Source: Dioscorea cayenensis subsp. rotundata (Eukaryota > Streptophyta > Magnoliopsida > Dioscoreales > Dioscoreaceae). Taken from it: DNA of 64,000 nucleotides. This document shows positions 36,085 through 45,441 of this stretch, one piece after another (position 1 is the stretch's first letter; every line of letters starts with the position of its first letter). The stretch lies in contig NC_052488.1 of assembly GCF_009730915.1 (NCBI RefSeq), positions 21,508,305 through 21,572,304 of the forward strand, given 5' to 3'. The position numbers and the translations under genes are program-made. The notes under the pieces were generated by a model, which saw nothing but the letters and a program-made list of their open reading frames with translations, did no database searches and was not told the origin of the DNA.

Positions 36085-36600
36085 TTCACAATAAAATGAG
36101 ATTCTAATTAACGTATAAAACATGCATAAGATAAATAATTCATAACCACAGTGTCAATAAAATTCATGAAATATTAGAATGCATGAATCAAAAGGAAAAT
36201 CAAGAACAAGAGATAAATCATATACTTCCAGTAGATAGAAAAAAAAAAACGTCAAGAAATATAAATACTTGAGAAAATCCAGTAGCTCCAACACTTGCCT
36301 ACACAAAGCAATTCCAATAAATGATAGAAGGTTTATATAAAGTTCATAATTATAAAGACAAAAACATGCATATATAAGATATATAATTCTTAACCTCACT
36401 ATCATTTCAATTTATGAGACATTAGAATTTGTGACCTCAATTAAAGGAAGAACAAGAACAGGGACGTAAATCATAGTTTCCAGTAAAAGGACAAAGAAAG
36501 AGTCAGAAATCAAGATATATGAGAACTGCAGCAGCTTCAACACTAGCTGGTCTATAAATGAATCAATTCCAACACATGATAACAACAATAAACAGAAAAG
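36085..36600. repeat. Diverged tandem duplication, unit about 249 bp
   Basis: Shared order of words in two copies: ACATGCATA, AATAATTCATAACC / ATATAATTCTTAACC, TTCATGAAATATTAGAAT / TTTATGAGACATTAGAAT, AGAACAAGA, AAATCATA, TTCCAGTA, CTCCAACACT / TTCAACACT. Copy 2 starts about 249 bases after copy 1. A fainter third copy may lie near 35980. Confidence 0.6.
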
Positions 36601-37044
36601 ATCACCAATGCAAAGGAAAAAGTAATATAACAAAAAAAGGAGAAAAAAAAAACATGCATATCACGACATCATGCGATCATCTTCATCATAAGAATGAAAA
36701 AGGAACAAAAGAACAAGATGAAAGACAAAAGATAACTTTGAATGCAGACGAGAGGAACATGAAGATGAGGATCTGTGCTGTTTTACCGTTCTTGGAGAGA
36801 ACTCAAGGTCTAATTGCTTTTGTCTTCTTGGTTTCAGTGAGGCGGTATAGGATTATAAAATACTTGGTTTATATAGAAAAGAGATCCACTGTTTTTACAG
36901 TTAATCAAGTTATCAAATGGCGGGAAAATATTTATATCTTTGTAAACAACCCTTAAAATCCTTAATCCTTTCCAACTGTTTTGGAACTGTTTTGGTACTC
37001 TTTTATGGTTATGTGCATGTACGTACCTCCCTAACTTCATTGAA

Positions 37045-38044
37045 NNNNNNNNNNNNNNNNNNNNNNNNNNNNNNNNNNNNNNNNNNNNNNNNNNNNNNNN
37101 NNNNNNNNNNNNNNNNNNNNNNNNNNNNNNNNNNNNNNNNNNNNNNNNNNNNNNNNNNNNNNNNNNNNNNNNNNNNNNNNNNNNNNNNNNNNNNNNNNNN
37201 NNNNNNNNNNNNNNNNNNNNNNNNNNNNNNNNNNNNNNNNNNNNNNNNNNNNNNNNNNNNNNNNNNNNNNNNNNNNNNNNNNNNNNNNNNNNNNNNNNNN
37301 NNNNNNNNNNNNNNNNNNNNNNNNNNNNNNNNNNNNNNNNNNNNNNNNNNNNNNNNNNNNNNNNNNNNNNNNNNNNNNNNNNNNNNNNNNNNNNNNNNNN
37401 NNNNNNNNNNNNNNNNNNNNNNNNNNNNNNNNNNNNNNNNNNNNNNNNNNNNNNNNNNNNNNNNNNNNNNNNNNNNNNNNNNNNNNNNNNNNNNNNNNNN
37501 NNNNNNNNNNNNNNNNNNNNNNNNNNNNNNNNNNNNNNNNNNNNNNNNNNNNNNNNNNNNNNNNNNNNNNNNNNNNNNNNNNNNNNNNNNNNNNNNNNNN
37601 NNNNNNNNNNNNNNNNNNNNNNNNNNNNNNNNNNNNNNNNNNNNNNNNNNNNNNNNNNNNNNNNNNNNNNNNNNNNNNNNNNNNNNNNNNNNNNNNNNNN
37701 NNNNNNNNNNNNNNNNNNNNNNNNNNNNNNNNNNNNNNNNNNNNNNNNNNNNNNNNNNNNNNNNNNNNNNNNNNNNNNNNNNNNNNNNNNNNNNNNNNNN
37801 NNNNNNNNNNNNNNNNNNNNNNNNNNNNNNNNNNNNNNNNNNNNNNNNNNNNNNNNNNNNNNNNNNNNNNNNNNNNNNNNNNNNNNNNNNNNNNNNNNNN
37901 NNNNNNNNNNNNNNNNNNNNNNNNNNNNNNNNNNNNNNNNNNNNNNNNNNNNNNNNNNNNNNNNNNNNNNNNNNNNNNNNNNNNNNNNNNNNNNNNNNNN
38001 NNNNNNNNNNNNNNNNNNNNNNNNNNNNNNNNNNNNNNNNNNNN
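37045..38044. other. Assembly gap (1000 N)
   Basis: Exactly 1000 unknown bases, most likely a placeholder of fixed size, so the true distance between the kinase region and the germin-like cluster is unknown. Confidence 1.
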
Positions 38045-38163
38045 ACAAATAGGACCCAATTGTTATATATATATATATATATTATCAAAATGAGTGAACC
38101 ACGTCAAAATTATTTCTTACATATGTGTGTGTATATATACGTAGGGAAAATGCAAGTGAGATC

Positions 38164-38293
38164 CTTTGGTTTATTTGTTCATCCTCACCCCTGGTGAGAA
38201 ATGACTCTATCCTTGTACTTATGTTTTTTTCTTTGTATTTTTATTTTTTATTTAATAAATTTGTGATTTATCCACATTTAATTAAAAAAAAGT
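38164..38293 (+). mobile_element. 5'-truncated LINE tail with 13-bp target duplication
   Basis: 130 bp flanked by TGCAAGTGAGATC at 38151-38163 and 38294-38306. It ends with TTTATTTAATAAATTTGTGA, then TTTATCCACATTTAATT and an A tail. This is the same 3' end as the two long LINEs. Confidence 0.78.
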
Positions 38294-38469
38294 TGCAAGT
38301 GAGATCATTAACAAATATTCCTGAAAATAGCAAAGTATCTTTGATACTTTGACTTTTCAAATATTTCTTGACCTTCTTTAATTTTATTTTAGTTGTCATA
38401 GTAATTTTTATTTATAAGATTTTTTTAGTGACTTATAATTAATTTTTAATAAATAAATTATCATATACA

Positions 38470-38605
38470 CATTTGTTTTTGACACAAAGACAATAAAGCG
38501 CTCACGGTCCCCCACTAGTGAAGTCGAGGGACAGGAACATGCGACCTCCATGGAACTTTTGGGGACCTGGTACCATTAGGCTATTAGGCTGGTACTGATC
38601 ATTTG
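38470..38605 (-). mobile_element. tRNA-derived SINE
   Basis: On the minus strand an A box TAGCCTAATGG (38583-38573) fits the pol III consensus exactly. It is followed about 30 bases later by a weaker B-box-like stretch (CATGTTCCTGTCC). Tail and target duplication are unclear. Confidence 0.5.
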
Positions 38606-38609
38606 CTTT

Positions 38610-39180
38610 ATTTTTGAAAAATATTATATACAAAATATTTTTATTGAGTATTGATTGTAGATTTTTCTTAGATAAAAACAAATCAGATTAATTTTGTAAT
38701 TTTTTGAGAATTTCTTATAAAGAATATTTATTGTCAGGAATTATTTGTAATTTTTCACTACAACCTAAAACTTAATTACAAGGTGGCAAGGATGAGGTTG
38801 CAAAAACAACCTAGCAGAACAAATTTATGAAATTTTTATGACTAATTTGTAGGTGTCAATATAGGCAGCTTGATGGTGTTAATTTATACTTATACAATGT
38901 TTTATGTACATGATTTTTTTAAAAAAAATTAAATAAATTGTCAAAGTCGGGCTAGTTCAACGAATACCTGCATTGATACCATTTATAAATAATAATAATA
39001 ATAAATAATAATATGAAAAAAATAAATAAACCACTACACACTATTAAAAAAGAAAATAAGCAACACAACAGGAGTTCAAAGTATTAAATTACAAATTAGT
39101 TGAACTGGAAAATTCCTCATTCAACATGAAATCTATAATGCAAAATAGAGTATCATTAAGTTGCAAATTCATAGTATATA
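38610..39180. other. AT-rich intergenic DNA
   Basis: No gene or recognised repeat. A short AAT run lies near 38990-39010. Confidence 0.45.
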
Positions 39181-39185
39181 TATTC

Positions 39186-39690
39186 ATCTCATGACGTATC
39201 CTTAATTAATTAATTATAATGAGAAGGACTCTTGGTGATATGGTTGTTTGAACATAAAAAATTAGTTGGTTACTTGATTTCAAGATGTTACACTTATCTA
39301 GCTAGACACTTATCTAGCTAGACTCCAAAGATGCAATTAATATCTATATTGAATCACAAATACATGTGGTTGGCCTAGTAGCAGCTATAATTACTGTTTA
39401 ATCTTTAAAGTAGTAGATAGTGAATGTAAATCAAAGGACTTCTACTGTGAATACAATGAATCCAATTTATGTGTTGATCTTCATCCCATGTGAAGGCCAA
39501 CCACAGAGAGCAAGTGACCACTCTTCAAAGTACGTATTCTGGCATGCAGTTCTACACTTGATCAATAACTAAATAACTAGTTATATATATGTCTTCAAAG
39601 TAATTAGTATCACATAAACATTACACACTTTGGATTAATTAATTTGGAACTCAATAAGAAGTGGAATTTATTGAAATAAATAAATATATA
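39186..39690. repeat. Duplicated 3' flank of the germin-like genes, copy 1
   Basis: Collinear with 42445-42960 and, in its last part, with 53030-53090. Shared words include CATCTCATGAC, TAGACTCCAAAGA, CAAAGAACAAGTAG / CAGAGAGCAAGTGA, GTTCTACA and TTTGGAAC followed by GAATTTATTGA. It marks the tandem duplication that made the gene cluster. Confidence 0.65.
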
Positions 39691-39769
39691 TATATATATA
39701 TATTGCACACACACAATCCTTGAGAAATTAATAAAGACAAGTACACCCAGCAAGCTTGATTATAGTTAA

Positions 39770-40408
39770 TTAGTTTGTTCTTCCAAACATGGCCTTGAGC
39801 TTCTTCATCTCAGCAACATCAATAGAGCTCACCTTCTCCAATATCTCAGACGGCAAGTCATTCCCAAACAAAGCTGTTGAGGTTACTTGCACTCCAGGGC
39901 TAGGACTGCTGAAGCTCTCCAAAGCCTTGGCCTTAACACTCCCAGCGTTCACCTGAAAGTGCAGCAAACCTTGAGGGAAGATCATGGCATCATAGGCTTC
40001 CAATTTTTTAACATAAACTTTGTTTGATGACGAGATGAATCCACCTATGAGTGTCCCCTCAATGACCACCAAGAGCTCGGTGCCGCCAGGGTGTGTGTGG
40101 ATCGGGACACGGCCACCCGGCGCAACCTCAAGCCACACTGTTGAGATACCAAGGCCGTTCACCGCCGGCCACTGAACAGCGAAGGCCGGTGTTATTGAAA
40201 TCCTGTAGGAATTTGAGGTATTGCCAGGGCTACGGAAGCCGGTGAAGACGAAGTCGTCGGCGGTGACATTGCAGAGGCTCTTGCAGGGATATCCGGCCAG
40301 GCCTTGAGGGGAGCTGAGGTCTGCCACGCAGAAGTCTTGGAGGAGATCAGCGTTAGAGAAGGAGATGAAGAGAATGAAGAAGAGGAATACTTGCATTAAT
40401 GGTGTCAT
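39770..40408 (-). CDS. Germin-like protein, ABP19 type (copy 1)
   Basis: Intronless, 212 residues. A signal peptide (MTPLMQVFLFFILFISFSNA) leads into LLQDFCVADLSSPQGLAGYP, with the two conserved cysteines (FC and PC) that form the N-terminal disulfide. The cupin follows: metal-binding box 1 is HTHPGGTE (two His and Glu) and box 2 is FPQGLLHFQVNAG (third His). Two N-glycosylation sites (NVT, NTS) are seen. Germin-like proteins are secreted manganese proteins of the cell wall, some with superoxide dismutase activity, linked to defence and development. This subgroup resembles peach ABP19a. Oddities: an extra cysteine in CKSLCNV, and FGRTN at the end where its paralogues have FGGTN. It is one of four minus-strand paralogues here. 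Confidence 0.95.
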   Translation of the reverse strand: MTPLMQVFLFFILFISFSNADLLQDFCVADLSSPQGLAGYPCKSLCNVTADDFVFTGFRSPGNTSNSYRISITPAFAVQWPAVNGLGISTVWLEVAPGGRVPIHTHPGGTELLVVIEGTLIGGFISSSNKVYVKKLEAYDAMIFPQGLLHFQVNAGSVKAKALESFSSPSPGVQVTSTALFGNDLPSEILEKVSSIDVAEMKKLKAMFGRTN

Positions 40409-40456
40409 GTTTGTGATCAGTGTGTGATGAGTTTATGGTTTGTGTGTGTAATGTGG

Positions 40457-40465
40457 TTTATATTT
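40457..40465 (-). promoter_or_regulatory. TATA box of germin-like copy 1
   Basis: Minus-strand AAATATAAA about 50 bases upstream of the ATG at 40408, in a stretch (ATATAAACCACATTACACAC) conserved in copy 2. Confidence 0.6.
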
Positions 40466-40639
40466 GTGGAAAGTTAATTAGAAGTCTTTAAGTCTGAGCT
40501 GATGTTCTACTTGGAAATTTCTTTGCAGAAATTATTTTGCTAGTGACTGGAGTTATAGCCTTGATGAAAATTAGAGGTCAATTCATGTCACTGCTGAAAG
40601 ATAGGGAAGTTACTGGCTATCTTTAATTTATTAAATATT

Positions 40640-41040
40640 GTTTATTATGTCTCTTTTAAATATTGTTTATTAATTTATTAAATAATAATAATAATAATAA
40701 TATCTTTGGACATGGATTGGACATTAACATTTTTATAAACATGTTGATATATATATATTCGGAAGTTATAAAATTTGCTTACAATTTTTCGATGTTATGG
40801 TATTTGTTGGTGATTTTGGATTTACTATTATTTTTTTTTTCCTTAGAGAATTATAAGGGGTGTTTGGTAAGGAGCATATTTGTTTATGGATTTAATTGAT
40901 TTTCTATTATATTTCTAAATATAGCTGTGTTTTGGCCTTGATCATTGAAGACTGTTCGTGTCAGCACAAATATGTTATGAAACCAGTTTTGATACAATAA
41001 TTAACCTGCTATATATGTTGGCTTAAGCTATAATATAAGA
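40640..41040. other. Upstream spacer of germin-like copy 1
   Basis: AT-rich, with an AAT microsatellite at 40681-40701. No gene supported. Confidence 0.45.
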
Positions 41041-41054
41041 GGGAACTATTGTCA

Positions 41055-41250
41055 ATCATTGGATAGCCCAATGGTATGACATCAAAAGATAAAGAGAGGA
41101 GGCATACGGGTTCAAATCTTCCTGGACAAAGATCATGCTACCGCATCGCTTTATATACTCGCTTACTCGGGATTCTTATACTATTCTCATACTGCACATA
41201 TATTGTACATCCCTGGCTTTATCACTCTGTTTGGATCTGTTTATATTCAT
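41055..41250 (+). mobile_element. tRNA-derived SINE
   Basis: A perfect pol III A box TAGCCCAATGG at 41064-41074 and a B box GGGTTCAAATC at 41108-41118, 44 bases apart, as in tRNA-derived plant SINEs. The body continues with a pyrimidine-rich part. Ends are not sharply defined. Confidence 0.7.
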
Positions 41251-41319
41251 ATAAAAAGACGCTTGTTGCTCTATTATTCACTATTGTCTACCATGTATAA
41301 TATATTTTGACCGGTTTGT

Positions 41320-42440
41320 ATTTTTTTAATATTTATTTTTAAGCTTCTAAAATCAGGAATTATGGTTTCTCTTTCTTCCTTATGGGAATACTCATGTCTC
41401 AAGTTAAAATATTGATTAGATTATTTTGAATTTTGGCACAAAATTTGTGAAATTTTTTATAAAAAGTCAACTAGCACTCCCCCATAAAAAGATGTTATAT
41501 GGACTTAATTTAAAAATGATATATGAGTACAGTAAAAAAGAATTTTAACATAATGAAAATGAAACTTGACGCCAACATTGTTGTAATTTTTTTATGGAAT
41601 AATAACTCTTGTTTATATTAGTTATATATTAACTAAATAGACTCTTAAAAATGCTCAATTTATTGTAAGCACATAGACAGCAAATTTATGACTAAGTCAA
41701 ATATATACTTCAAATAAAAAACTCAAATAATTGAAAATTTATTCGAATAAACAGTAGATCACTGACTAAGTCAAATAGCTAAAATAAAAAATAAAAAAAC
41801 CTCAACCAATGAAAAGACTTAAACCAAAAAAGTCAGCATTAATTTGTAATATTTTTATAATATATTTTTTAATAATTGTGCATAAAACAGTGTGAGTCTT
41901 AAGCCATTCATGGTGTGGGATCCATACAAGCATATTTGTGGTTGTTTGTGGATATATGCCCCCAATTTAAGGCCATGACATAAATTACGGGTTTTTGGTG
42001 TAAATCATAAATTTTACTGTATCAAATATATATAATTTGTATGAGGGAGATTTAAAGATTTTTTTTAGTTATTATTTCTCTCACAAGTGATCTATATCCA
42101 AATTTATAAATAATAGTGATAAACAGTACTAAGTTCAAATATATAGTGTATTATTTTCTAAAAATTAAAAAAATTAATTAAATCGTAACATAAAAATTAA
42201 AAAGATCAATAGGAGTGATAATCATAAATGGATAAAATAAGAGAAGAATTACAGAAAAATACCAATAAAAAAAATAACTAGGTAAAATAAACCTCTCCTT
42301 AAAAAGATTAGAATATTCTCTATTTATATGTATATATATGTAAATTAAATAAAACACATTGTATAATTAGAATAAAACAAAGAGCGGATACATAGCTCCT
42401 GAATATAGCTACATGATAGGGGGAGGCACAAGGCATCCTC
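41320..42440. other. AT-rich intergenic DNA
   Basis: About 1.1 kb without a recognisable gene or element. Confidence 0.45.
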
Positions 42441-42444
42441 CTCT

Positions 42445-42960
42445 TATACTCATCTCATGACATACGCCTTAATTAAAGGAAGCACTCTTGGGTTGGGTAG
42501 ATGTTTGTTAATTTGGCAGATGAAAGTCAGTTGATTAGTTATATTGATCAAGATGCTACATTTCCCCTAGACTCCAAAGACGCAAGCAATATACGATAAT
42601 TACTTATATATTTAATAAAAAACAATTAAGTGTGGTTGGGAGTAGGTTCAACTGTCGATTTTTTTAAAAATTATAATTGATGGGTGTCTGAAAGTAATTC
42701 AAAGGTCTTTTCCTACGAATATAAACAATCTACATACACCTGTTTACCTCCATCGGATGCATGTGAAGGTTGTCATCAATATCAAATCAGCTCATCTACC
42801 ACAAAGAACAAGTAGTCAGTCTCCGAAGTTCGTGTGCATGAAGTTCTACATTTGATGAATAACATGACTTGATTAATATTTCGCATGCATAGGATTGATT
42901 TGGAACTTAATTAGAAGTAGAATTAATTTATTGAAATATTTTGCATATACAACAATGAGA
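42445..42960. repeat. Duplicated 3' flank of the germin-like genes, copy 2
   Basis: Collinear with 39186-39690 (see there). The MITE at 42989 lies between this flank and the gene, so it inserted after or outside the duplicated block. Confidence 0.65.
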
Positions 42961-42988
42961 AATGAAGTGAACAATGTATATATATATA

Positions 42989-43594
42989 GAGCATTCATCT
43001 CCTGGGGACGTCCTTAGAATTCAATTCTAGGGATGTCCCCACATCAGCCGTTAGATAGCAATCTAACGGTTGATGAGTAATTTAGAAAAGAGCCCCCCAT
43101 GTGATAGTGTTGCACGCTCTGAGAGGAATCTCTCTCCTTCTCCTTTCTTCTTCTCTTCATCTCCCTAACCTCCTTCTTCTTCTTCTTCACTTATTCTGCA
43201 ACAGAAAATCTGCGATTTTGGCACAAAATGTGAGCAAGGCTACTGGCAACATCTATTTTATGCTTCCATTTCTTTCCTTATTAAAAAAAAATGAATTTAT
43301 TTCCAAAGTATTATGCTCACAACTCACAACAAGACACATGTATTCAAACTGTTTTTAGTTTTTAATTTTCCACATCTATGATCTTGCGGAATAAGGAAAT
43401 TCAGCAGTGACATCAATGGTCGCGGCAAGGGAGACGGAGACGAAAATCTGAGTGCAGTGGTTCTGGTTCTGTTATTCTCCATCAAATTAGATATTTTGTT
43501 TTAAATAAGACATCAGCCGTTAGATTGCTATCTAACGGCTGATGTGGGGACATCCCTAGAATTGAATTCTAGGGACGTCCTCAGAAGATGAATG

Positions 43595-43597
<3 letters not shown>
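42989..43597. mobile_element. MITE with 87-bp terminal inverted repeats, inserted in a TA repeat
   Basis: 609 bp. The left end (42989-43075, starting GAGCATTCATCTCCTGGGGA) and the reversed right end (43597-43511, starting GAGCATTCATCTTCTGAGGA) agree at all but about four of 87 positions. Each arm carries its own palindromes: TAGAATTCAATTCTA, and CCGTTAGAT / ATCTAACGG with a four-base loop. TA dinucleotides flank both sides, so the duplication cannot be measured. No transposase. The close match of the arms suggests recent activity. Confidence 0.9.

Positions 43598-43632
<35 letters not shown>
43598..43632. repeat. TA microsatellite
   Basis: About 17 TA units directly after the MITE. Confidence 0.9.
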
Positions 43633-43635
<3 letters not shown>

Positions 43636-43689
43636 AGAATAGATAAATTATAATTTTATTATAAAAAAAAGTCATGGGCACCGGCTAAA

Positions 43690-43835
43690 TTGTGAGTTAG
43701 TTTCTCTTTTGGGGGCTTTGGAGACCCTTTTTTATTGTACTTTTTGTTGTTCTTTACCGCAGCTAGTGGTAGGGAAACTTTGCATTTCGTTTTTTTATTT
43801 TAATGCGATGTGGTTTATCCACTTTTTTAAAAAAA
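43690..43835 (+). mobile_element. LINE tail, twin of the one at 50883
   Basis: Ends TTTATTTTAATGCGATGTGG, TTTATCCAC and an A-rich tail. The body (GGGGGCTTTGGAGACCC, CTTTTTGTTGTTCTTTACCG, AGCTAGTGGTAGGGAAACTT) matches the reverse complement of 50895-50990 closely. Two independent truncated copies of one family. Confidence 0.75.
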
Positions 43836-43935
43836 ACCAAGGACAAACATGTGGGAAAAAATAAAACACTGAAAAAAAAATATAAATTGAAGTATATATA
43901 TATATATCCAAAAGCTTAATTAATTAATTAATCAA

Positions 43936-44577
43936 TTAGTTTGTTCCTCCAAACATGGCCTTGAGCTTCTTCACTTCAGCAACATCAATAGAGCTCACCT
44001 CCTCCAATATCTCAGATGACAAGTCATTCCCAAACAACGCTGTGGAGATTATTTGCACTCCAGGGTTTGGACTACTGAAGCTCACTAAAAGCTTGGCCTT
44101 AACACTCCCAGCATTCACTTGAAAGTGCAGCAAACCTTGAGGAAAGATCATGGCTTCAAAGGCTTCCAATTTTTTGGTGTAAGCTTTGTTTGATGATGAA
44201 ATGAAACCGGCTATGATTGTCCCCTCAGTGACCACAATGAGCTCAGTGCCACCAGGGTGGGTGTGGACCGGGACTCGGCCACCAGGTGCCATCTCAACGT
44301 ACGCTACTGAGATACCAAGGCCGTTCACTGCCGGCCACTGAGCAACGAAGGCTGGTGTTATAGATAACATGTTGATATTTGAGGTGTTCCCGGGGTTACG
44401 GAAGCCTGTGAAGACAAAGTCATCGACGGTGACATTGGAGAGGCTCTTGCAGGGATATCCTGCCAGGCCTTGGGGGAAGTTGAGGTCTGCAACGCAGAAG
44501 TCCTGAAGGAGATCAGCTTTGGAGGAGGAGGAGGAGGAGAAGAGAATGAAGAAGAGAAATACTTGTAATGGTGTCAT
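43936..44577 (-). CDS. Germin-like protein, ABP19 type (copy 2)
   Basis: Intronless, 213 residues. The signal peptide MTPLQVFLFFILFSSSSSSK contains a serine run and is followed by ADLLQDFCVADLNFPQGLAG. It has the two-cysteine N-terminal pair, cupin box 1 HTHPGGTE and box 2 FPQGLLHFQVNAG, and it ends MFGGTN. Glycosylation sites are NVT and NTS. This is the closest relative of copy 1 in the window, sharing promoter and 3' flank, so it arose by recent tandem duplication. All metal ligands are present, so it should be a functional apoplastic cupin. Confidence 0.95.
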   Translation of the reverse strand: MTPLQVFLFFILFSSSSSSKADLLQDFCVADLNFPQGLAGYPCKSLSNVTVDDFVFTGFRNPGNTSNINMLSITPAFVAQWPAVNGLGISVAYVEMAPGGRVPVHTHPGGTELIVVTEGTIIAGFISSSNKAYTKKLEAFEAMIFPQGLLHFQVNAGSVKAKLLVSFSSPNPGVQIISTALFGNDLSSEILEEVSSIDVAEVKKLKAMFGGTN

Positions 44578-44628
44578 GTTTGTTATCAGTGTATGATGAG
44601 TTATGCATGGTTTGTGTGTGTAATGTGA

Positions 44629-44640
44629 TTTATATATATT
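44629..44640 (-). promoter_or_regulatory. TATA box of germin-like copy 2
   Basis: Minus-strand AATATATATAAA about 52 bases before the ATG, in the same context as in copy 1. Confidence 0.6.
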
Positions 44641-44744
44641 GGAAGAGCTAGAGTTGTTTCTGGTTAGTAGCTAGGAAGTCTCAATCTGGATGTGGAGATT
44701 AGAAATACAACAAACTTGGTATAATAATCCAAGACGTTTAACAT

Positions 44745-44885
44745 AACAAGGTGGGTGGCCGGCTGGGCCTACATTGCCCGCTGGCCTGACCGGTAGCCCA
44801 GCGGACCTGGCAAATCATGAGTCACTTTAGGGTGACTCGGGTCCAGTCACCTGGTGGGCTATGCATGGTCAGAACTCTCCGGTTC
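44745..44885. other. GC-rich island, unclassified
   Basis: A sudden GC-rich patch (GTGGCCGGCTGGGCC, GGTAGCCCAGCGGACC, GTGACTCGGGTCC) in AT-rich surroundings, followed by A/T runs. It resembles the degenerate ends of non-autonomous DNA elements, but no boundary was found. Confidence 0.35.
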
Positions 44886-44889
44886 ATGA

Positions 44890-45223
44890 ACTAACCCGCT
44901 GAATTTTATTTTAAAAATATATAATAATAAAATATAATTTAAAAATAATATAAAAAAAATTGGGTGGGTTGTCACTTTATATTTATTTTTTCATAAGTTG
45001 GCTGATATATTTAATTATCATGTGTTTTTTTTATAAGCTAACTGTGATTAAATGTAAAAATATATTAAAAAAATTATTGTTATATTTTTTGTAAATAAAC
45101 AATATCAACTAACAACTCATAGTTGTAATTAATGATTTTTGTTAATAATTGAATAACAAACACTTGTGCAGGTTGTGGTAGAGTTGGCTGGAACCTTGGC
45201 TTTATAAACTAGAGGTTGTATAT
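44890..45223. other. AT-rich spacer
   Basis: Nothing recognised between the GC-rich island and the LINE. Confidence 0.45.
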
Positions 45224-45441
45224 ATGTTCATTAAAAAGGTGGATAAACCACTTCAATAAAATAAAAGAGAGTACAAAAACCACAGCCTCCCCCCACACAG
45301 AAAGGGGAAATGACACCCAACCACTAGTAGTGGTGCAAACATCTCAAAACACACAAACTAACAGAATCAACGGAGAACAAGCGAGAGAAATAAAGGAGGA
45401 GAAAAGGGGCCTCCTCCCCACCTAACATCCCAGAAAGTGGA

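Noticed and set aside
36834-38197. Long open frames across the gap
   Set aside because: They consist almost wholly of unknown bases.
39186-39360. Regularly spaced TAGCTAGACACTTATC words as a CRISPR-like array
   Set aside because: Only two adjacent copies, in plant DNA. A simple tandem duplication.
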